64,000 nucleotides of DNA from Luteococcus sanguinis (GCF_039527675.1 NZ_BAAAKI010000002.1:124001-188000), one strand, 5' to 3'; numbered from the stretch's first letter, positions 36,103 through 45,347 are shown. Translations and numbers: made by a program. The notes: generated from the sequence alone by a model not told the origin.

Positions 36103-37170
36103 ATGAAGCGCGCAAGCTCGAAATTCGCACTGCCCACGCTTGCAGTGGGGCTCCTCGCCACAGCGATGGTGGGCTCCGGCTGCGCCGTCCAGGACGAGGC
36201 CAGCACTGGAGCGGGCAGCGGTAACGGCAAGTTGACGGTGGCGTGCGGTGCCATGGAAGAGGTCTGTGCCGCATGGACCAAGGCGTTCACCGCCAAGACG
36301 GGTGTCGAGACCTCCTTCGTCCGGCTCTCGTCCGGGGAATCGGTGGCCCGTCTGGCTGCGGCCAAGGCCTCGCCCGAGTTCGATGTCTGGCACGGTGGGC
36401 CGGCCGACGGCTTCGGGGCTGCGGTGGAGCAAGGGCTGATCGAGCAGTACGCCTCGCCGAATGCCGCGCCGATCCCAGCCAAGTACAAGGACGCCAATGG
36501 GTACTGGACCGGCGTCTACGTCGGAGCCCTGGGATTCTGCTCGAACCAGAAGGTTCTCGACGAACTCGGCGTCGAGGCCCCTGACAGCTGGGACGACCTG
36601 CTGGACGCGAAGCTGAAGAAGCAGGTGTCGACGGCGCATCCGTCCACCTCCGGCACGGCATTCACGACCCTGTGGACCCAGGTCACGCGTCTGGGCAGTG
36701 CGGACGCTGGCCTCGAGTACATGAAGAAGATGCACAACAATGTGCTCCAGTACACGAAGTCGGGAACGGCCCCGGGGCAGGTGGCGGGCCGCGGCGAAGT
36801 GGCCGTCGGCCTCGTGTTCAGCCATGACTGCGTGCTCTACAAGGAGCGCGGCATGAAGGACCTGGTGGTCAGCTTCCCGAAGGAGGGCACCGGCTATGAG
36901 GTCGGCGGCGTCGCCGTCATCAAGGGTGCCAAGAACCTCAGCGCGGCCAAGCAGTACGTCGACTGGTCGCTGAGCGCGCAGGCGCAGGAGATCGGTCCCA
37001 CCGTCGGTTCCTACCAAGTGCACACGAACCCTGAGGCAAAGACCGACGAGAGGATGGTCAAGCTCGAAGACCTCAAGCTCGTCGACTATGACTTCGCCAA
37101 GGCCGCCGCCTCGAAGAAGGAGCTCACCACGCGCTTCGACGCCGAGATCGCCGGGCAGCCGAAGAGTTGA
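36103..37170 (+). CDS. ABC transporter substrate-binding lipoprotein (AfuA/ferric-type family)
   Basis: A 355-residue extracellular binding protein with a lipoprotein signal (KFALPTLAVGLLATAMVGSGC). The mature domain is of the family-1 extracellular binding type usually annotated as iron binding. In this family AfuA of some pathogens binds sugar phosphates, and here the linked organophosphate antiporter and two-component system point to that substrate type; this is an inference. ATG 36103 has GGAGG 5 bases upstream; an upstream ATG at 36079 lacks one. Codes for the first gene of a three-gene ABC operon. Confidence 0.85.
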   Translation: MKRASSKFALPTLAVGLLATAMVGSGCAVQDEASTGAGSGNGKLTVACGAMEEVCAAWTKAFTAKTGVETSFVRLSSGESVARLAAAKASPEFDVWHGGPADGFGAAVEQGLIEQYASPNAAPIPAKYKDANGYWTGVYVGALGFCSNQKVLDELGVEAPDSWDDLLDAKLKKQVSTAHPSTSGTAFTTLWTQVTRLGSADAGLEYMKKMHNNVLQYTKSGTAPGQVAGRGEVAVGLVFSHDCVLYKERGMKDLVVSFPKEGTGYEVGGVAVIKGAKNLSAAKQYVDWSLSAQAQEIGPTVGSYQVHTNPEAKTDERMVKLEDLKLVDYDFAKAAASKKELTTRFDAEIAGQPKS

Positions 37171-37172
37171 CG

Positions 37173-38930
37173 ATGGCCATTGCACCCCTGAGCACGACCC
37201 TGTCGGAAGAGCCCACCGCCGCGCCGGCCCGGTCGGTTCGCCGTACGCGCGGCGGTATTGAGTGGCCAACGGTGGCGGTGGTGGCTGTCATCGTGGCCAT
37301 CCTGGCGCTGCTCGTGGTGTACCCGCTGACGCGCATCCTGTACACCGCTTTCGGTCCGGCCGGGGCGAAGGTGATGTCCAGCATGGTGACCTCTCCAGTG
37401 AATCGAGGCATCCTGATCAACACGCTGGGTCTGGGGGCGGCGGTCGGAGCGCTGGGTACGGTGCTGGGCTTCCTGCTCGCGTACGCCCAGGTCAGGGTCG
37501 ACTTCAAGGGAAAACGCGCCCTGCACCTGATCTGCCTGCTGCCCATCGTCTCGCCACCGTTCGCGGTCGCGACCGCCATCATCACACTCCTGGGCCGGCG
37601 CGGCATCATCACCTACGGGCTGTTTGGCGCCCAGGCCGACATCTACGGCTTCACGGGCCTCACCCTGGTGCTCGTCCTGAGCTTCTTCCCCGTCGCCTAC
37701 ATGAACTTTCGGGGACTGCTGCAGGCTCTCGACCCGGCGCTTGACGAGGCAGCGTCCAACCTCGGCGCGAATGGCTGGCAGACCTTCCGCAAGGTGACCC
37801 TGCCCATGTTGGTTCCGGGTTTCGCCGCCTCCTTCCTGCTGTTGTTCGTCGAGGCCATCGCCGACCTCGCGAACCCGCTGGTCATCGGTGGGGACTACAC
37901 CGTGCTCGCCTCGCGTGCCTTCATCGCCATCACCGGTGAGTACGACGTCGCCGCAGGCGCCGCCTATTCGGTGGTGCTCTTGCTGCCGGCGGTCCTGGTG
38001 TTCCTCGTGCAGCGCTACTGGGTCGGGCGCAAGAGCGTCGTCAGCGTGTCGGGCAAGCCGGCCGGCAAGCCACGCCAGATCACGGCGGCCGCTGGACGCG
38101 TCCCGTTGATGGTGTTCGCCATCGCAGTCGGCTTCGTCGTCGTGGCCGTCTATGCGACGGTGCTGCTCGGCGGGCTGGTCAAGATCCTGGGCGTGAGCAA
38201 CGAGTTCACCCTGGACAACTATCGCTATGTGCTCAGCGGAATCGGCAACGAGTCCATCAAGGACACGACGATCCTCGCCCTGGTGGCCACCCCGATCGCC
38301 GGACTGTTGGGGATGTTGATCGCCTGGCTCGTGGTTCGCAAGCTGGGTCCGCGCGCCGCAGCCCTGCTGGACTTCCTGGGCATGTTGGGCCTGGCGGTGC
38401 CCGGGACCGTGCTGGGTATCGGCTACGCCATCGCCTTCAACACGCCCGTGATCCGCAATCACCGGATGTTCTTCCCCGCGCTGGGCGGCGGTTCGGCCAT
38501 CCTCGGCGGGGCGATTGCCATCGTGATGGTCTACGTCATCCGCTCCATGCCCTCGGGGCAGCGCTCCGGCATCGCGGCGTTGCAGCAGATCGACAAGTCC
38601 ATCGACGAGGCGGCCGCCTCATTGGGGGCTAACTCGATCACGACCTTCCGCAAGGTCACGCTGCCACTGATCCGCCCAGCCCTTCTCTCGGGACTCATCT
38701 ACGCCTTCGCGCGGTCGATGACGACCCTGAGTCCGATCATCTTCATCACCACCCCCTCCACCCAGATCATGACCAAGCAGATCCTCTCCGAGGTGGACGC
38801 CGGGCGATTCGGCAATGCCTTCGCCTTCTGTTCGCTGTTGCTGGTCATCGTCCTGGTCGTGATGGGGCTGCTCAGCCTGGCGGTCCGTCGCGGGTCGCTG
38901 CCCAACCAGTCGAGTCGAGGCACACTGTGA
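37173..38930 (+). CDS. ABC transporter permease, fused double domain (AfuB/FbpB-type)
   Basis: A 585-residue permease carrying two binding-protein-dependent transport domains in one chain, about twelve hydrophobic helices. Two EAA loops are visible: DEAASNLGANGWQTFRKVTLP and DEAAASLGANSITTFRKVTLP, one per half. This fused layout is typical of ferric/AfuB-type importers. ATG 37173 follows GAAGAG; TTG 37167 would overlap the binding-protein stop. The stop overlaps the ATPase GTG (GTGA). Confidence 0.9.
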   Translation: MAIAPLSTTLSEEPTAAPARSVRRTRGGIEWPTVAVVAVIVAILALLVVYPLTRILYTAFGPAGAKVMSSMVTSPVNRGILINTLGLGAAVGALGTVLGFLLAYAQVRVDFKGKRALHLICLLPIVSPPFAVATAIITLLGRRGIITYGLFGAQADIYGFTGLTLVLVLSFFPVAYMNFRGLLQALDPALDEAASNLGANGWQTFRKVTLPMLVPGFAASFLLLFVEAIADLANPLVIGGDYTVLASRAFIAITGEYDVAAGAAYSVVLLLPAVLVFLVQRYWVGRKSVVSVSGKPAGKPRQITAAAGRVPLMVFAIAVGFVVVAVYATVLLGGLVKILGVSNEFTLDNYRYVLSGIGNESIKDTTILALVATPIAGLLGMLIAWLVVRKLGPRAAALLDFLGMLGLAVPGTVLGIGYAIAFNTPVIRNHRMFFPALGGGSAILGGAIAIVMVYVIRSMPSGQRSGIAALQQIDKSIDEAAASLGANSITTFRKVTLPLIRPALLSGLIYAFARSMTTLSPIIFITTPSTQIMTKQILSEVDAGRFGNAFAFCSLLLVIVLVVMGLLSLAVRRGSLPNQSSRGTL

Positions 38931-40045
38931 GTTCCCAGAGCACCATTGGTCAGGGCAGTGGCGTTGTCACGCTGACCGACATCGTCAAGACCTTCCCCAC
39001 CGCCAATGGCACCTTCACCGCTGTCGACGGCATCAACCTGCGAACCGAACCGGGGGAGTTCCTCACCCTGCTCGGCCCCTCAGGTTGTGGAAAGACGACC
39101 ACCTTGCGCATGGTCGCTGGTTTCGAGAACCCCACCTCAGGTCGGATCACCCTGGACGGGCAGGACATGGTGCGTCTCACGCCCGACAGGCGTCCGATGT
39201 CGATGGTCTTCCAGTCCTACGCACTGTTTCCACACCTGAGCGTTCGGGACAACATCGCCTTCGGCCTCAAACTGCTCAAGTTGCCCGCGGCCGACATGCG
39301 CGAACAGGTCGAGTCGGTGCTGGCGTCCATGGACCTCGTGAACCTCGCCGACCGAGCGCCGAACCAACTCTCGGGTGGTCAACAGCAGCGCGTCGCCCTG
39401 GCCAGAGCCATGGTGATGCGCCCCAAGGTGTTGCTGTTCGACGAACCCCTGAGCAACCTGGACGCCAAGTTGCGAGTGCAGATGCGGGCGGAGATCCGTC
39501 GGGTGCAGAAGCGCATGGGGATCACGGCCCTCTACGTCACCCACGACCAGGACGAGGCGATGAGCCTTTCGGACCGGATCGTGGTGATGAACAGGGGACG
39601 CATCGAGCAGGTCGGCACCCCGGCTGAGATCTACCGCCATCCTGCGACCGTTTTCGTCGCGGACTTCATCGGACAGGCCAACTTCCTCGACGCGAAACTC
39701 GACGACCTGCGAGACGGCATGGCGACGGTACGGGTCCTCGACGGAGATCGACGGACCGTCCCGATGGCGGCTTCGGCCCACGACGCCACCGCTCGATCAG
39801 TGCTGGTGCGTCCAGAATCCCTGCGCATCGAGCCCGTGACGGACGCCCACTTCGGCGGCAGCATCGGACGCGTCCAGGCGGCTGTCTTCTACGGCTCGCT
39901 CGTGGAGTACGAGATCGAGACCCAGGAAGGGACCCTCGTCGTGGTCGAGACCGACCCGGATCCCGATGCCGTGCTGCCCGAAGGGCGCCTGGTCAGCGTC
40001 GATTTCGAGTCCGCCAAGGGCTGGGTCCTGCCCTCCGGTGGCTGA
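38927..40045 (+). CDS. ABC transporter ATPase (AfuC/FbpC-type)
   Basis: A 372-residue ATPase of the same importer. Walker A GPSGCGKTT at about residue 50, FQSYALFPH, LSGGQQQR, LLFDEPLSNLD and THDQDEA are all intact. A C-terminal TOBE-like domain of about 130 residues (VRPESLRIEPV..., VFYGSLVEYEIETQEG) follows. Its GTG overlaps the permease stop. The next gene, an antiporter, starts 49 bases downstream and probably shares the transcript. Confidence 0.92.
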   Translation: MSSQSTIGQGSGVVTLTDIVKTFPTANGTFTAVDGINLRTEPGEFLTLLGPSGCGKTTTLRMVAGFENPTSGRITLDGQDMVRLTPDRRPMSMVFQSYALFPHLSVRDNIAFGLKLLKLPAADMREQVESVLASMDLVNLADRAPNQLSGGQQQRVALARAMVMRPKVLLFDEPLSNLDAKLRVQMRAEIRRVQKRMGITALYVTHDQDEAMSLSDRIVVMNRGRIEQVGTPAEIYRHPATVFVADFIGQANFLDAKLDDLRDGMATVRVLDGDRRTVPMAASAHDATARSVLVRPESLRIEPVTDAHFGGSIGRVQAAVFYGSLVEYEIETQEGTLVVVETDPDPDAVLPEGRLVSVDFESAKGWVLPSGG

Positions 40046-40094
40046 GCGCAGCGTTCCCCCATTCCCATCAACGAATCAGGAGAATCACAACCCC

Positions 40095-41480
40095 ATGTCC
40101 ACTTCCACTCAACCTCGCCGAGGCTGGCTGTCCGCGCCACCGTCCGCTCCCAGACTGGCCCCAGAACAACAGTCGGCGGTCTACTCGTCGTGACGCCTCA
40201 GGGTCTTCCTCGGCATCTTCATCGGCTACGCGGGCTTCTACTTGATCCGGAACAACATCCCGCTTGTCGCCACGGTCCTGATGGACGAGGGGCGGCTGGA
40301 CAAGGTGGACATCGGCCTGATCGCCAATGCCGCGCTGATCGCCTACGGTTTGAGCAAGTTCTTCATGGCCACGCTGTCCGACCGGTCGAATGCGCGCTAC
40401 TTCTTGCCGCTGGGTCTGGCGCTCTCTGCCTTGGTCAACCTGGCCATCGCCTTCGTCCCGGCGCTCAGTGCCAGCGTGCTGGTCTTCTCCGCAGTGATGT
40501 TCGTCAACGGATGGTTCCAGGGCATGGGCTGGCCTCCTTGTGGGCGAGTGCTGGTGCACTGGTTCAGCACCAACGAGCGGGGGTGGAAGACGGCGATCTG
40601 GAACTGCGCCCACAACGTGGGTGGCATGTCCGTGGGCGCGCTGAGCGCCTGGGGTCTGGCCATCAGCGGTGGGAAGTGGCAGGCGGCCTTCTGGCTGCCG
40701 GCGCTGTTCGCACTGGGCGTGGCAGCGATCGCCTTCTGGCTGATCCGTGACCGGCCCGAGGCCATCGGTCTGGCCCCCATCGAGGAGCATCGCAATGACC
40801 CCGCCAAGGTCGAGACCGACCTCTCCGACGAGAAGCTCACCTATTGGCAGACCGTCGTCCGCCACGTCCTGCTGCGCCCGACCATGATCTACCTCGCGCT
40901 GGCCAATGTCTTCGTCTATGCCTTGCGCTACGGGGTCCTGTCCTGGACCCCCACGTACCTCAAGGAAGTGCACAAGGTGTCGGTGACCCAGGGCATCGCC
41001 GGCTTCAGCCTCTTTGAACTCGCGGGCATCTTCGGCACCCTCGCCTGCGGACTCATCTCTGACCGGGTGTTCCGAGGCAACCGGACGAAGACCGGCGTCG
41101 CCTTCCTGATCGGCGTTGGCGTCTTCCTCCTAGCCTACTGGTTGTCGCCCGTCGGCACGCCGTACTGGCTCCTCATGGTCTACCTCTTCTTCATCGGTGC
41201 CTTCATCTACGGCCCGGTCATGCTGATCGGGCTGCAGGCGCTCGACATGTCGGCCCGGCATGTTGCGGGTACCGCAGCCGGCTTCACCGGCCTGTTCGGT
41301 TACGTCATCGGCGCCACCATGGCGTCGACGGGAGTCGGCTGGGTGGTCCACCACTTCGGCTGGGGCACCACATTCGCCGTGCTGACGGCCTGTGTGGTCG
41401 CCGCGATTGTGCTCATCGCACTGGTGGGTCCCGAAGAGAAGCGCTTGATGGCGGCACACGCCGCTGCGTCAGAGCGCTGA
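40095..41480 (+). pseudogene. Organophosphate:phosphate antiporter (GlpT/UhpT/PgtP family) with an in-frame TGA
   Basis: A 461-codon major-facilitator gene interrupted only by TGA at 40191-40193 (codon 33). The first 32 codons (MSTSTQPRRGWL...) and the remaining 428 are in the same frame and both look coding. After the stop the sequence is RLRVFLGIFIGYAGFYLIRNN, then GMGWPPCGRVLVHWFSTNERG and WNCAHNVGG, signature of the OPA family. The relatives have Tyr-Arg-Arg-Leu-Arg at this place, so a CGA to TGA change in an Arg codon explains it. Re-initiation at TTG 40242 would lose part of the first helix. Read-through, strain-specific nonsense mutation and sequencing error are all open. ATG 40095 has AGGAGA 10 bases upstream. 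Confidence 0.85.
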
Positions 41481-41526
41481 CAGCACCCAAAGGCCCCCGC
41501 TNNNNNNNNNNNNNNNNNNNNNNNNN
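41481..41526. other. Assembly gap after the antiporter gene, probably a terminator
   Basis: The sequence AAAGGCCCCCGCT runs into a 25-base N run (41502-41526). The second hairpin arm is not visible on the right-hand side, so if a terminator exists here it is hidden in the gap. Confidence 0.4.
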
Positions 41527-41563
41527 CACGTGTCTGGTCGAGAAGAGCATCCTGCATGCAAAG

Positions 41564-41595
41564 AGTCCCGGGACATCATGTGATGTCCCGGGACT
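41564..41595 (-). terminator. Terminator of the tRNA-Leu gene
   Basis: A perfect 15-bp stem (41564-41578 with 41581-41595) with a minimal loop, followed on the minus strand by a pyrimidine/T-rich run. It lies 9 bases beyond the tRNA 3' end. Confidence 0.75.
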
Positions 41596-41603
41596 TCCGC
41601 GTG

Positions 41604-41688
41604 TGTCCGAGAGAGGACTTGAACCTCCACGCCCTATACCGGGCACTAGCACCTCAAGCTAGCGCGTCTACCATTCCGCCACCCGGAC
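41604..41688 (-). tRNA. tRNA-Leu (anticodon GAG)
   Basis: On the minus strand this folds as a class II tRNA with a 7-bp acceptor stem (GTCCGGG with CTCGGAC, one G-T pair), a D arm with GGAATGGTAGAC, an anticodon arm CTAGC-TTGAGGT-GCTAG with anticodon GAG, a long variable arm and the T arm GAGGTTCAAGTCCTC. The discriminator base is A and CCA is not encoded. It reads CUC and CUU leucine codons. Confidence 0.95.
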
Positions 41689-41847
41689 AGGTGGTGTTCC
41701 AAGCGAGGCGAACCGCGTTTGCAACAGCAAGGAACTCTAGCACCTCGCCCACGACCGACGCACATCCGGGCCACGGAACCCCTGCCGTTCCTGGCTTTCG
41801 GATGGCATCATGGCGCCACGCCCGTCCCGTCCCGAAAGGAGCCCTCG

Positions 41848-42102
41848 GTGTTCGACGACCGATCGGAGTGGGTGGCCTCGCGCCACGTCGAGGCCGAATC
41901 AGACCACGGACGCGACTTCGAGGTACAGCACATCAAGGTGCGCCACACCGCCCCGCGCAAGGGGCTGCAGAAGTTGTTGGTCGAGGAGGCAGAGCACGGC
42001 CACTGGGAGCTCAAGCGGCTTCGCCGTTACCGGGATGGGTCCAGCGAGGTGTGGCTGCGGCGGCGCGTCATCAAGGTCCGCTCCACCCTTGACCTGGTCT
42101 GA
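41848..42102 (+). CDS. DUF5703-like small actinobacterial protein
   Basis: An 84-residue basic protein (VFDDRSEWVASRHVEAESDHGRDFEVQHIKVRHTAPRKGLQ...). It resembles a small family conserved in actinobacteria without known function. GTG 41848 has AAGGAG 7 bases upstream; the longer in-frame extension to 41719 is not coding-like. Confidence 0.75.
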   Translation: MFDDRSEWVASRHVEAESDHGRDFEVQHIKVRHTAPRKGLQKLLVEEAEHGHWELKRLRRYRDGSSEVWLRRRVIKVRSTLDLV

Positions 42103-42128
42103 CGAGTCGACACTGGGCTGCGCTCCCG

Positions 42129-43091
42129 TCACCCGCGAAGGTGGTTGCGGCCGCCCGACACGTCGTCCAAGGCCTCGACGATGGGAGTCGGTAGCGACAC
42201 CTCGTCCAGGGCCAGGTAGGGCGCGAGCTGTTCGGGGGTCCGAGCTCCCAGCAGGGGAGCCGTGACCACCGGGGCGTCGCGCACCCACAACAGGGCGACC
42301 TGTTCCGGGGTCAGCTCGAGTCCGTCCGCGGCGCGGCACACGGCGTCCGTGATGGCCCGGGACTTCGCCTCCAGGTAGGGCGCCACGAACCAGGCGAAAT
42401 GGTCGGAGGCGCCGCGCGAGCCGCGCGGGAGCCCGGTGCGGTACTTGCCCGTCAGCACACCGCGCCCGACCGGGGCCCACGGGAACAGGCCCATCCCGTG
42501 CGCGCGCAAGGCAGGCAGCACCTCGATCTCGGCCCTGCGAGCCAGCAAGGAGTACTCAACCTGCCCGCTGGCCAGCCGGGTGCGGCCGGGGAAGGCCTGT
42601 TGCCAGGTGGCAGCGCGGGCGGTCTGCCAGCCGATGAAATTGCAGATGCCGACATGGCGCGCCATGCCGGAATGCACGGCCTGGTCGAGCGCCGACAAGG
42701 TCTCTTCCAGGGGCGCGTCCCCCCAGGCGTGCACCTGCCACAGGTCGATGTGGTCGGTTCGCAACCGCCGCAGCGATCCGGCCAGGTCGTCCAGCAGCGC
42801 CCCTCGGGAGGTGTCGACGACGCGCCCACCGTCCCGGACGCTGAACCCAGCCTTGGTCGCGATGACGAGGTCTTCGCGCCGGACGTCGGTGGCCAGCATC
42901 TTGCCGACCATCTTCTCGGCCATCCCGGAGCCATAGGCGGGCGCGGTGTCGACCAGGGAGCCTCCCGCTTCCACGAAGGAGCGGACCAGGGCACGCGCCG
43001 CTGCGAAGTCGACGTCCCCGCCCCAGGTCATCGTCCCCAGCCCGAGTGCGGAAACCACCAATCCGGACTCGCCGACGCGTCGGTGCTGCAT
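42129..43091 (-). CDS. Aldo/keto reductase
   Basis: A 320-residue NADPH-dependent reductase with a (beta/alpha)8 barrel. Motifs: GLGTMTWGGDV, the catalytic Asp/Tyr region LVDTAPAYGSGMAEKMVGK, the Lys in VIATKAGF, the His in DLWQVHAWG and the NADPH-binding end APLLGARTPEQLAPYLA. ATG 43091 follows GAGGAGAG. Physiological substrate unknown. It is divergent from the phosphatase gene, sharing about 77 bases. Confidence 0.9.
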   Translation of the reverse strand: MQHRRVGESGLVVSALGLGTMTWGGDVDFAAARALVRSFVEAGGSLVDTAPAYGSGMAEKMVGKMLATDVRREDLVIATKAGFSVRDGGRVVDTSRGALLDDLAGSLRRLRTDHIDLWQVHAWGDAPLEETLSALDQAVHSGMARHVGICNFIGWQTARAATWQQAFPGRTRLASGQVEYSLLARRAEIEVLPALRAHGMGLFPWAPVGRGVLTGKYRTGLPRGSRGASDHFAWFVAPYLEAKSRAITDAVCRAADGLELTPEQVALLWVRDAPVVTAPLLGARTPEQLAPYLALDEVSLPTPIVEALDDVSGGRNHLRG

Positions 43092-43155
43092 GGCTCTCCT
43101 CTCGTTCGCGCCCGACCCTACCGGCGCATCCCTCCGAGGGCGCCCACCCCCCACG

Positions 43156-43161
43156 TAGGCT
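43156..43161 (+). promoter_or_regulatory. -10 box of a leaderless promoter (histidine phosphatase)
   Basis: TAGGCT is followed by exactly 7 bases and the ATG at 43169. Confidence 0.55.
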
Positions 43162-43168
43162 CAAGACC

Positions 43169-43894
43169 ATGAGCACGCTGATCCTGCTGCGCCATGGCCG
43201 CTCCACGTCCAACACCGCCGGCACCCTGGCAGGGCGCACCCCCGGAATCCACCTCGACGAGACCGGCGAGTCCCAGGCGATGAAGGCAGGCGAGCGGTTG
43301 CGCGGTGTCTCGCTCGCCGCCGCTGTCCGCTCCCCGATGGAACGCTGCGCACAGACCCTCGATCTCGCTCTGGCCAGCGCCGGGCTGACGCTTCCCCAGG
43401 ACGTCGACGAGCGCTTCACCGAGTGCGACTACGGCGCGTGGAGCAATCGTCCGCTTGCGGAACTCACGTCCGAGGCGCTGTGGCCGACGATCCAGTCCCA
43501 GCCATCCGCGGTCACCTTCCCCGGGGGGGAGTCGATGCACCAGATGCGGGAGCGGATGGTCGCCGGCGTCGCCGACTGGAATGCCCGCCTCGGGGAGCAC
43601 GACGCCTGGCTGCTGGTCAGCCATGGCGACCCGATCAAGGCGCTGGTCTCCGACGCACTGGGCCAGCCCTTCGACAACTTCCAGCGGATCATGGTCGACC
43701 CCGCCTCGATGTGCGTCATCCACTACCCCGCCAAGGGCAGCCCGCTGCTGGTCTGCACCAACTCGACGTCCGGCCAGCTGCGCCAGCTCGTTCCCACCGC
43801 CCCCGCCGCGCAGCTGGGCGGCGGTGCGGGCACCGACCACTCCGAGGCATCCGCGGAAGAGGGTCAGGCCAACGACTCTCCCAGCGCGACATAG
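43169..43894 (+). CDS. Histidine phosphatase, MSMEG_4193 family
   Basis: A 241-residue phosphoglycerate-mutase-like phosphatase. The phospho-acceptor is in LILLRHGRSTSNTAG, the second catalytic His in LVSHGDPIKAL, and Arg/Glu of the pocket in RSPMERCAQT and DERFTECDYG. The C-terminus is low complexity. This family is conserved in actinobacteria beside DUF3090 and SCO1664 proteins, with mshC nearby, as here. Substrate unknown. Leaderless start (TAGGCT plus 7). Confidence 0.88.
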   Translation: MSTLILLRHGRSTSNTAGTLAGRTPGIHLDETGESQAMKAGERLRGVSLAAAVRSPMERCAQTLDLALASAGLTLPQDVDERFTECDYGAWSNRPLAELTSEALWPTIQSQPSAVTFPGGESMHQMRERMVAGVADWNARLGEHDAWLLVSHGDPIKALVSDALGQPFDNFQRIMVDPASMCVIHYPAKGSPLLVCTNSTSGQLRQLVPTAPAAQLGGGAGTDHSEASAEEGQANDSPSAT

Positions 43895-43897
43895 GCT
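43892..43897 (+). promoter_or_regulatory. -10 box of a leaderless promoter (DUF3090)
   Basis: TAGGCT is followed by exactly 7 bases and the ATG at 43905; its first two bases lie in the last codons of the phosphatase gene. Confidence 0.55.
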
Positions 43898-43904
43898 GAC
43901 GTCC

Positions 43905-44516
43905 ATGCCCATCACGCACCGCTACGAGTTCCCCGAACGCTTCGTCGCCGGCACGGTCGGCCAGCCCGGGCAGCGCACCTTCTTCCTGCAGGCACGCCGC
44001 GCGAACCAGCTCACCAGCGTGGTGGTGGAGAAGCAGCAGGTCGAGGTGCTGGCCGAGCACCTGGAGCGCATCCTCGACGAGCTCTCGAAGATGTCGGACC
44101 CCAGCGTCGACATCCCCCCGAAGCGGATCGCGGCCCGTGACCTGGACCCCTTGGACGCACCGCTGGAGGCTGACTTCCGGGCCGGGACGATGACCATCGC
44201 CTGGGACGGGAACCTGGACGCGGTGCAGGTCGAGCTGTTCAGCGTTGAGGACGTGGACGACATGGATGACGCGGACGAGATCTTCGCCTCCCTCGACGAG
44301 ACCGCCACGGCCAAGGAGAGCCTGGTGGTGGTGATCACACCCGACCAGGCCCGTGACTTCTCCGCCCGGGCCCGCGGCCTGGTGCACGCCGGCCGTCCGG
44401 CCTGCCCCTTCTGCGCCCAGCCGATCAACCCCGAGGGGCACATCTGCCCCCGTGCCAATGGCTACCGCAAGCCCCTGTTCGACCAACTCGTCGACCCCCG
44501 CAACCTGGATGACTGA
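43905..44516 (+). CDS. DUF3090 family protein with C-terminal zinc-knuckle-like motif
   Basis: A 203-residue actinobacterial protein of unknown function. The N-terminal part (RYEFPERFVAGTVGQPGQRTFFLQARR...) is followed by an acidic centre and a Cys/His motif CPFCAQPINPEGHICPR near residue 170, likely to bind zinc. Two genes of a conserved set flank it: a histidine phosphatase upstream and a kinase-like protein downstream that overlaps it by 8 bases. Leaderless start. Confidence 0.88.
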   Translation: MPITHRYEFPERFVAGTVGQPGQRTFFLQARRANQLTSVVVEKQQVEVLAEHLERILDELSKMSDPSVDIPPKRIAARDLDPLDAPLEADFRAGTMTIAWDGNLDAVQVELFSVEDVDDMDDADEIFASLDETATAKESLVVVITPDQARDFSARARGLVHAGRPACPFCAQPINPEGHICPRANGYRKPLFDQLVDPRNLDD

Positions 44517-45270
44517 GCAGGCCCCCGCCACGGAGAGCTTGCCTGAGCTGAAACTGCTCGGACGCCTCGTCGAGGCGTCGAATGCCACCTTCCTCGTCGC
44601 CGACGAGGTGGGCCGCAAGTTCGTCTACAAGCCGGTGGCTGGCGAGGCCCCGTTGTGGGACTTCCCGCAGCACACGCTGGGACGCCGGGAGGTGGCTGCC
44701 TTCGAGCTGTCCCGCGCGGCGGGGTTCGACTGCGTCCCCACCACCACCTGGCTGCACGACGGTCCGGCCGGCCCAGGGTCGCTGCAGCACTGGGTCGAGG
44801 CCGACGGCGGTGACCTCGCCGACCTGGTCGGCGTCGACGAGGTACCCCACGACTGGTACGGGATCGTCGTCGGTGTCGACGCGGACGACCACGACGTCGC
44901 CCTGGTGCACGCCGAGCACCCGGGGCTGCGGCGGCTGGCGCTGTTCGACTGCGTCGCCAACAATGCCGACCGCAAGGCCGGTCACGTCATCCGCGTCGGC
45001 GATCGGGCCTATGGCGTCGACCACGGTGTCAGCTTTCACGTCGAGAACAAGCTCCGCACCATCCTGTGGGGGTGGATGGGGGAGCCCTTCACCGACCCCG
45101 AGCGCGATCTGCTGAGCCGCGTGGTGACCGATGCAGCCCCCGCGCTTGAGCCCTGGATCAGTGCTGAGGAGGTGGACGCCACGATGGATCGCGCCACCAC
45201 GCTGCTCGCCGAGGGGGCCTTCCCCGAGCCGGGGGACGCCTGGCCGGTCATCCCATGGCCGCCGATCTGA
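44509..45270 (+). CDS. SCO1664 family protein with kinase-like motifs
   Basis: A 253-residue protein related to the PI3/PI4-kinase-like fold. The segment FLVADEVGRKFVYKPVAGE resembles the nucleotide-binding lobe with its Lys, DCVANNADRKAGH resembles a catalytic loop, and YGVDHGVSF a metal-binding Asp. These suggest ATP-dependent phosphorylation of an unknown protein or small molecule; this is inference from motifs. It starts with an ATG inside the DUF3090 end. The partner histidine phosphatase could reverse its product. mshC follows 77 bases downstream. Confidence 0.82.
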   Translation: MTEQAPATESLPELKLLGRLVEASNATFLVADEVGRKFVYKPVAGEAPLWDFPQHTLGRREVAAFELSRAAGFDCVPTTTWLHDGPAGPGSLQHWVEADGGDLADLVGVDEVPHDWYGIVVGVDADDHDVALVHAEHPGLRRLALFDCVANNADRKAGHVIRVGDRAYGVDHGVSFHVENKLRTILWGWMGEPFTDPERDLLSRVVTDAAPALEPWISAEEVDATMDRATTLLAEGAFPEPGDAWPVIPWPPI

Positions 45271-45334
45271 TCTGGGTCCCCGTCCGCCTCGAATCCTGAT
45301 CTGGGCGACCGGGCGGCCACGGCAGACGTCCGGG

Positions 45335-45340
45335 TACGGT
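45335..45340 (+). promoter_or_regulatory. -10 box of a leaderless mshC promoter
   Basis: TACGGT is followed by exactly 7 bases and the ATG at 45348. Confidence 0.5.
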
Positions 45341-45347
45341 GGGCGCC

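Noticed and set aside
40191..40193. Selenocysteine codon in the antiporter.
   Set aside because: The family has Arg at this place, no SECIS-like hairpin is seen after the TGA and no sel gene is in the window.
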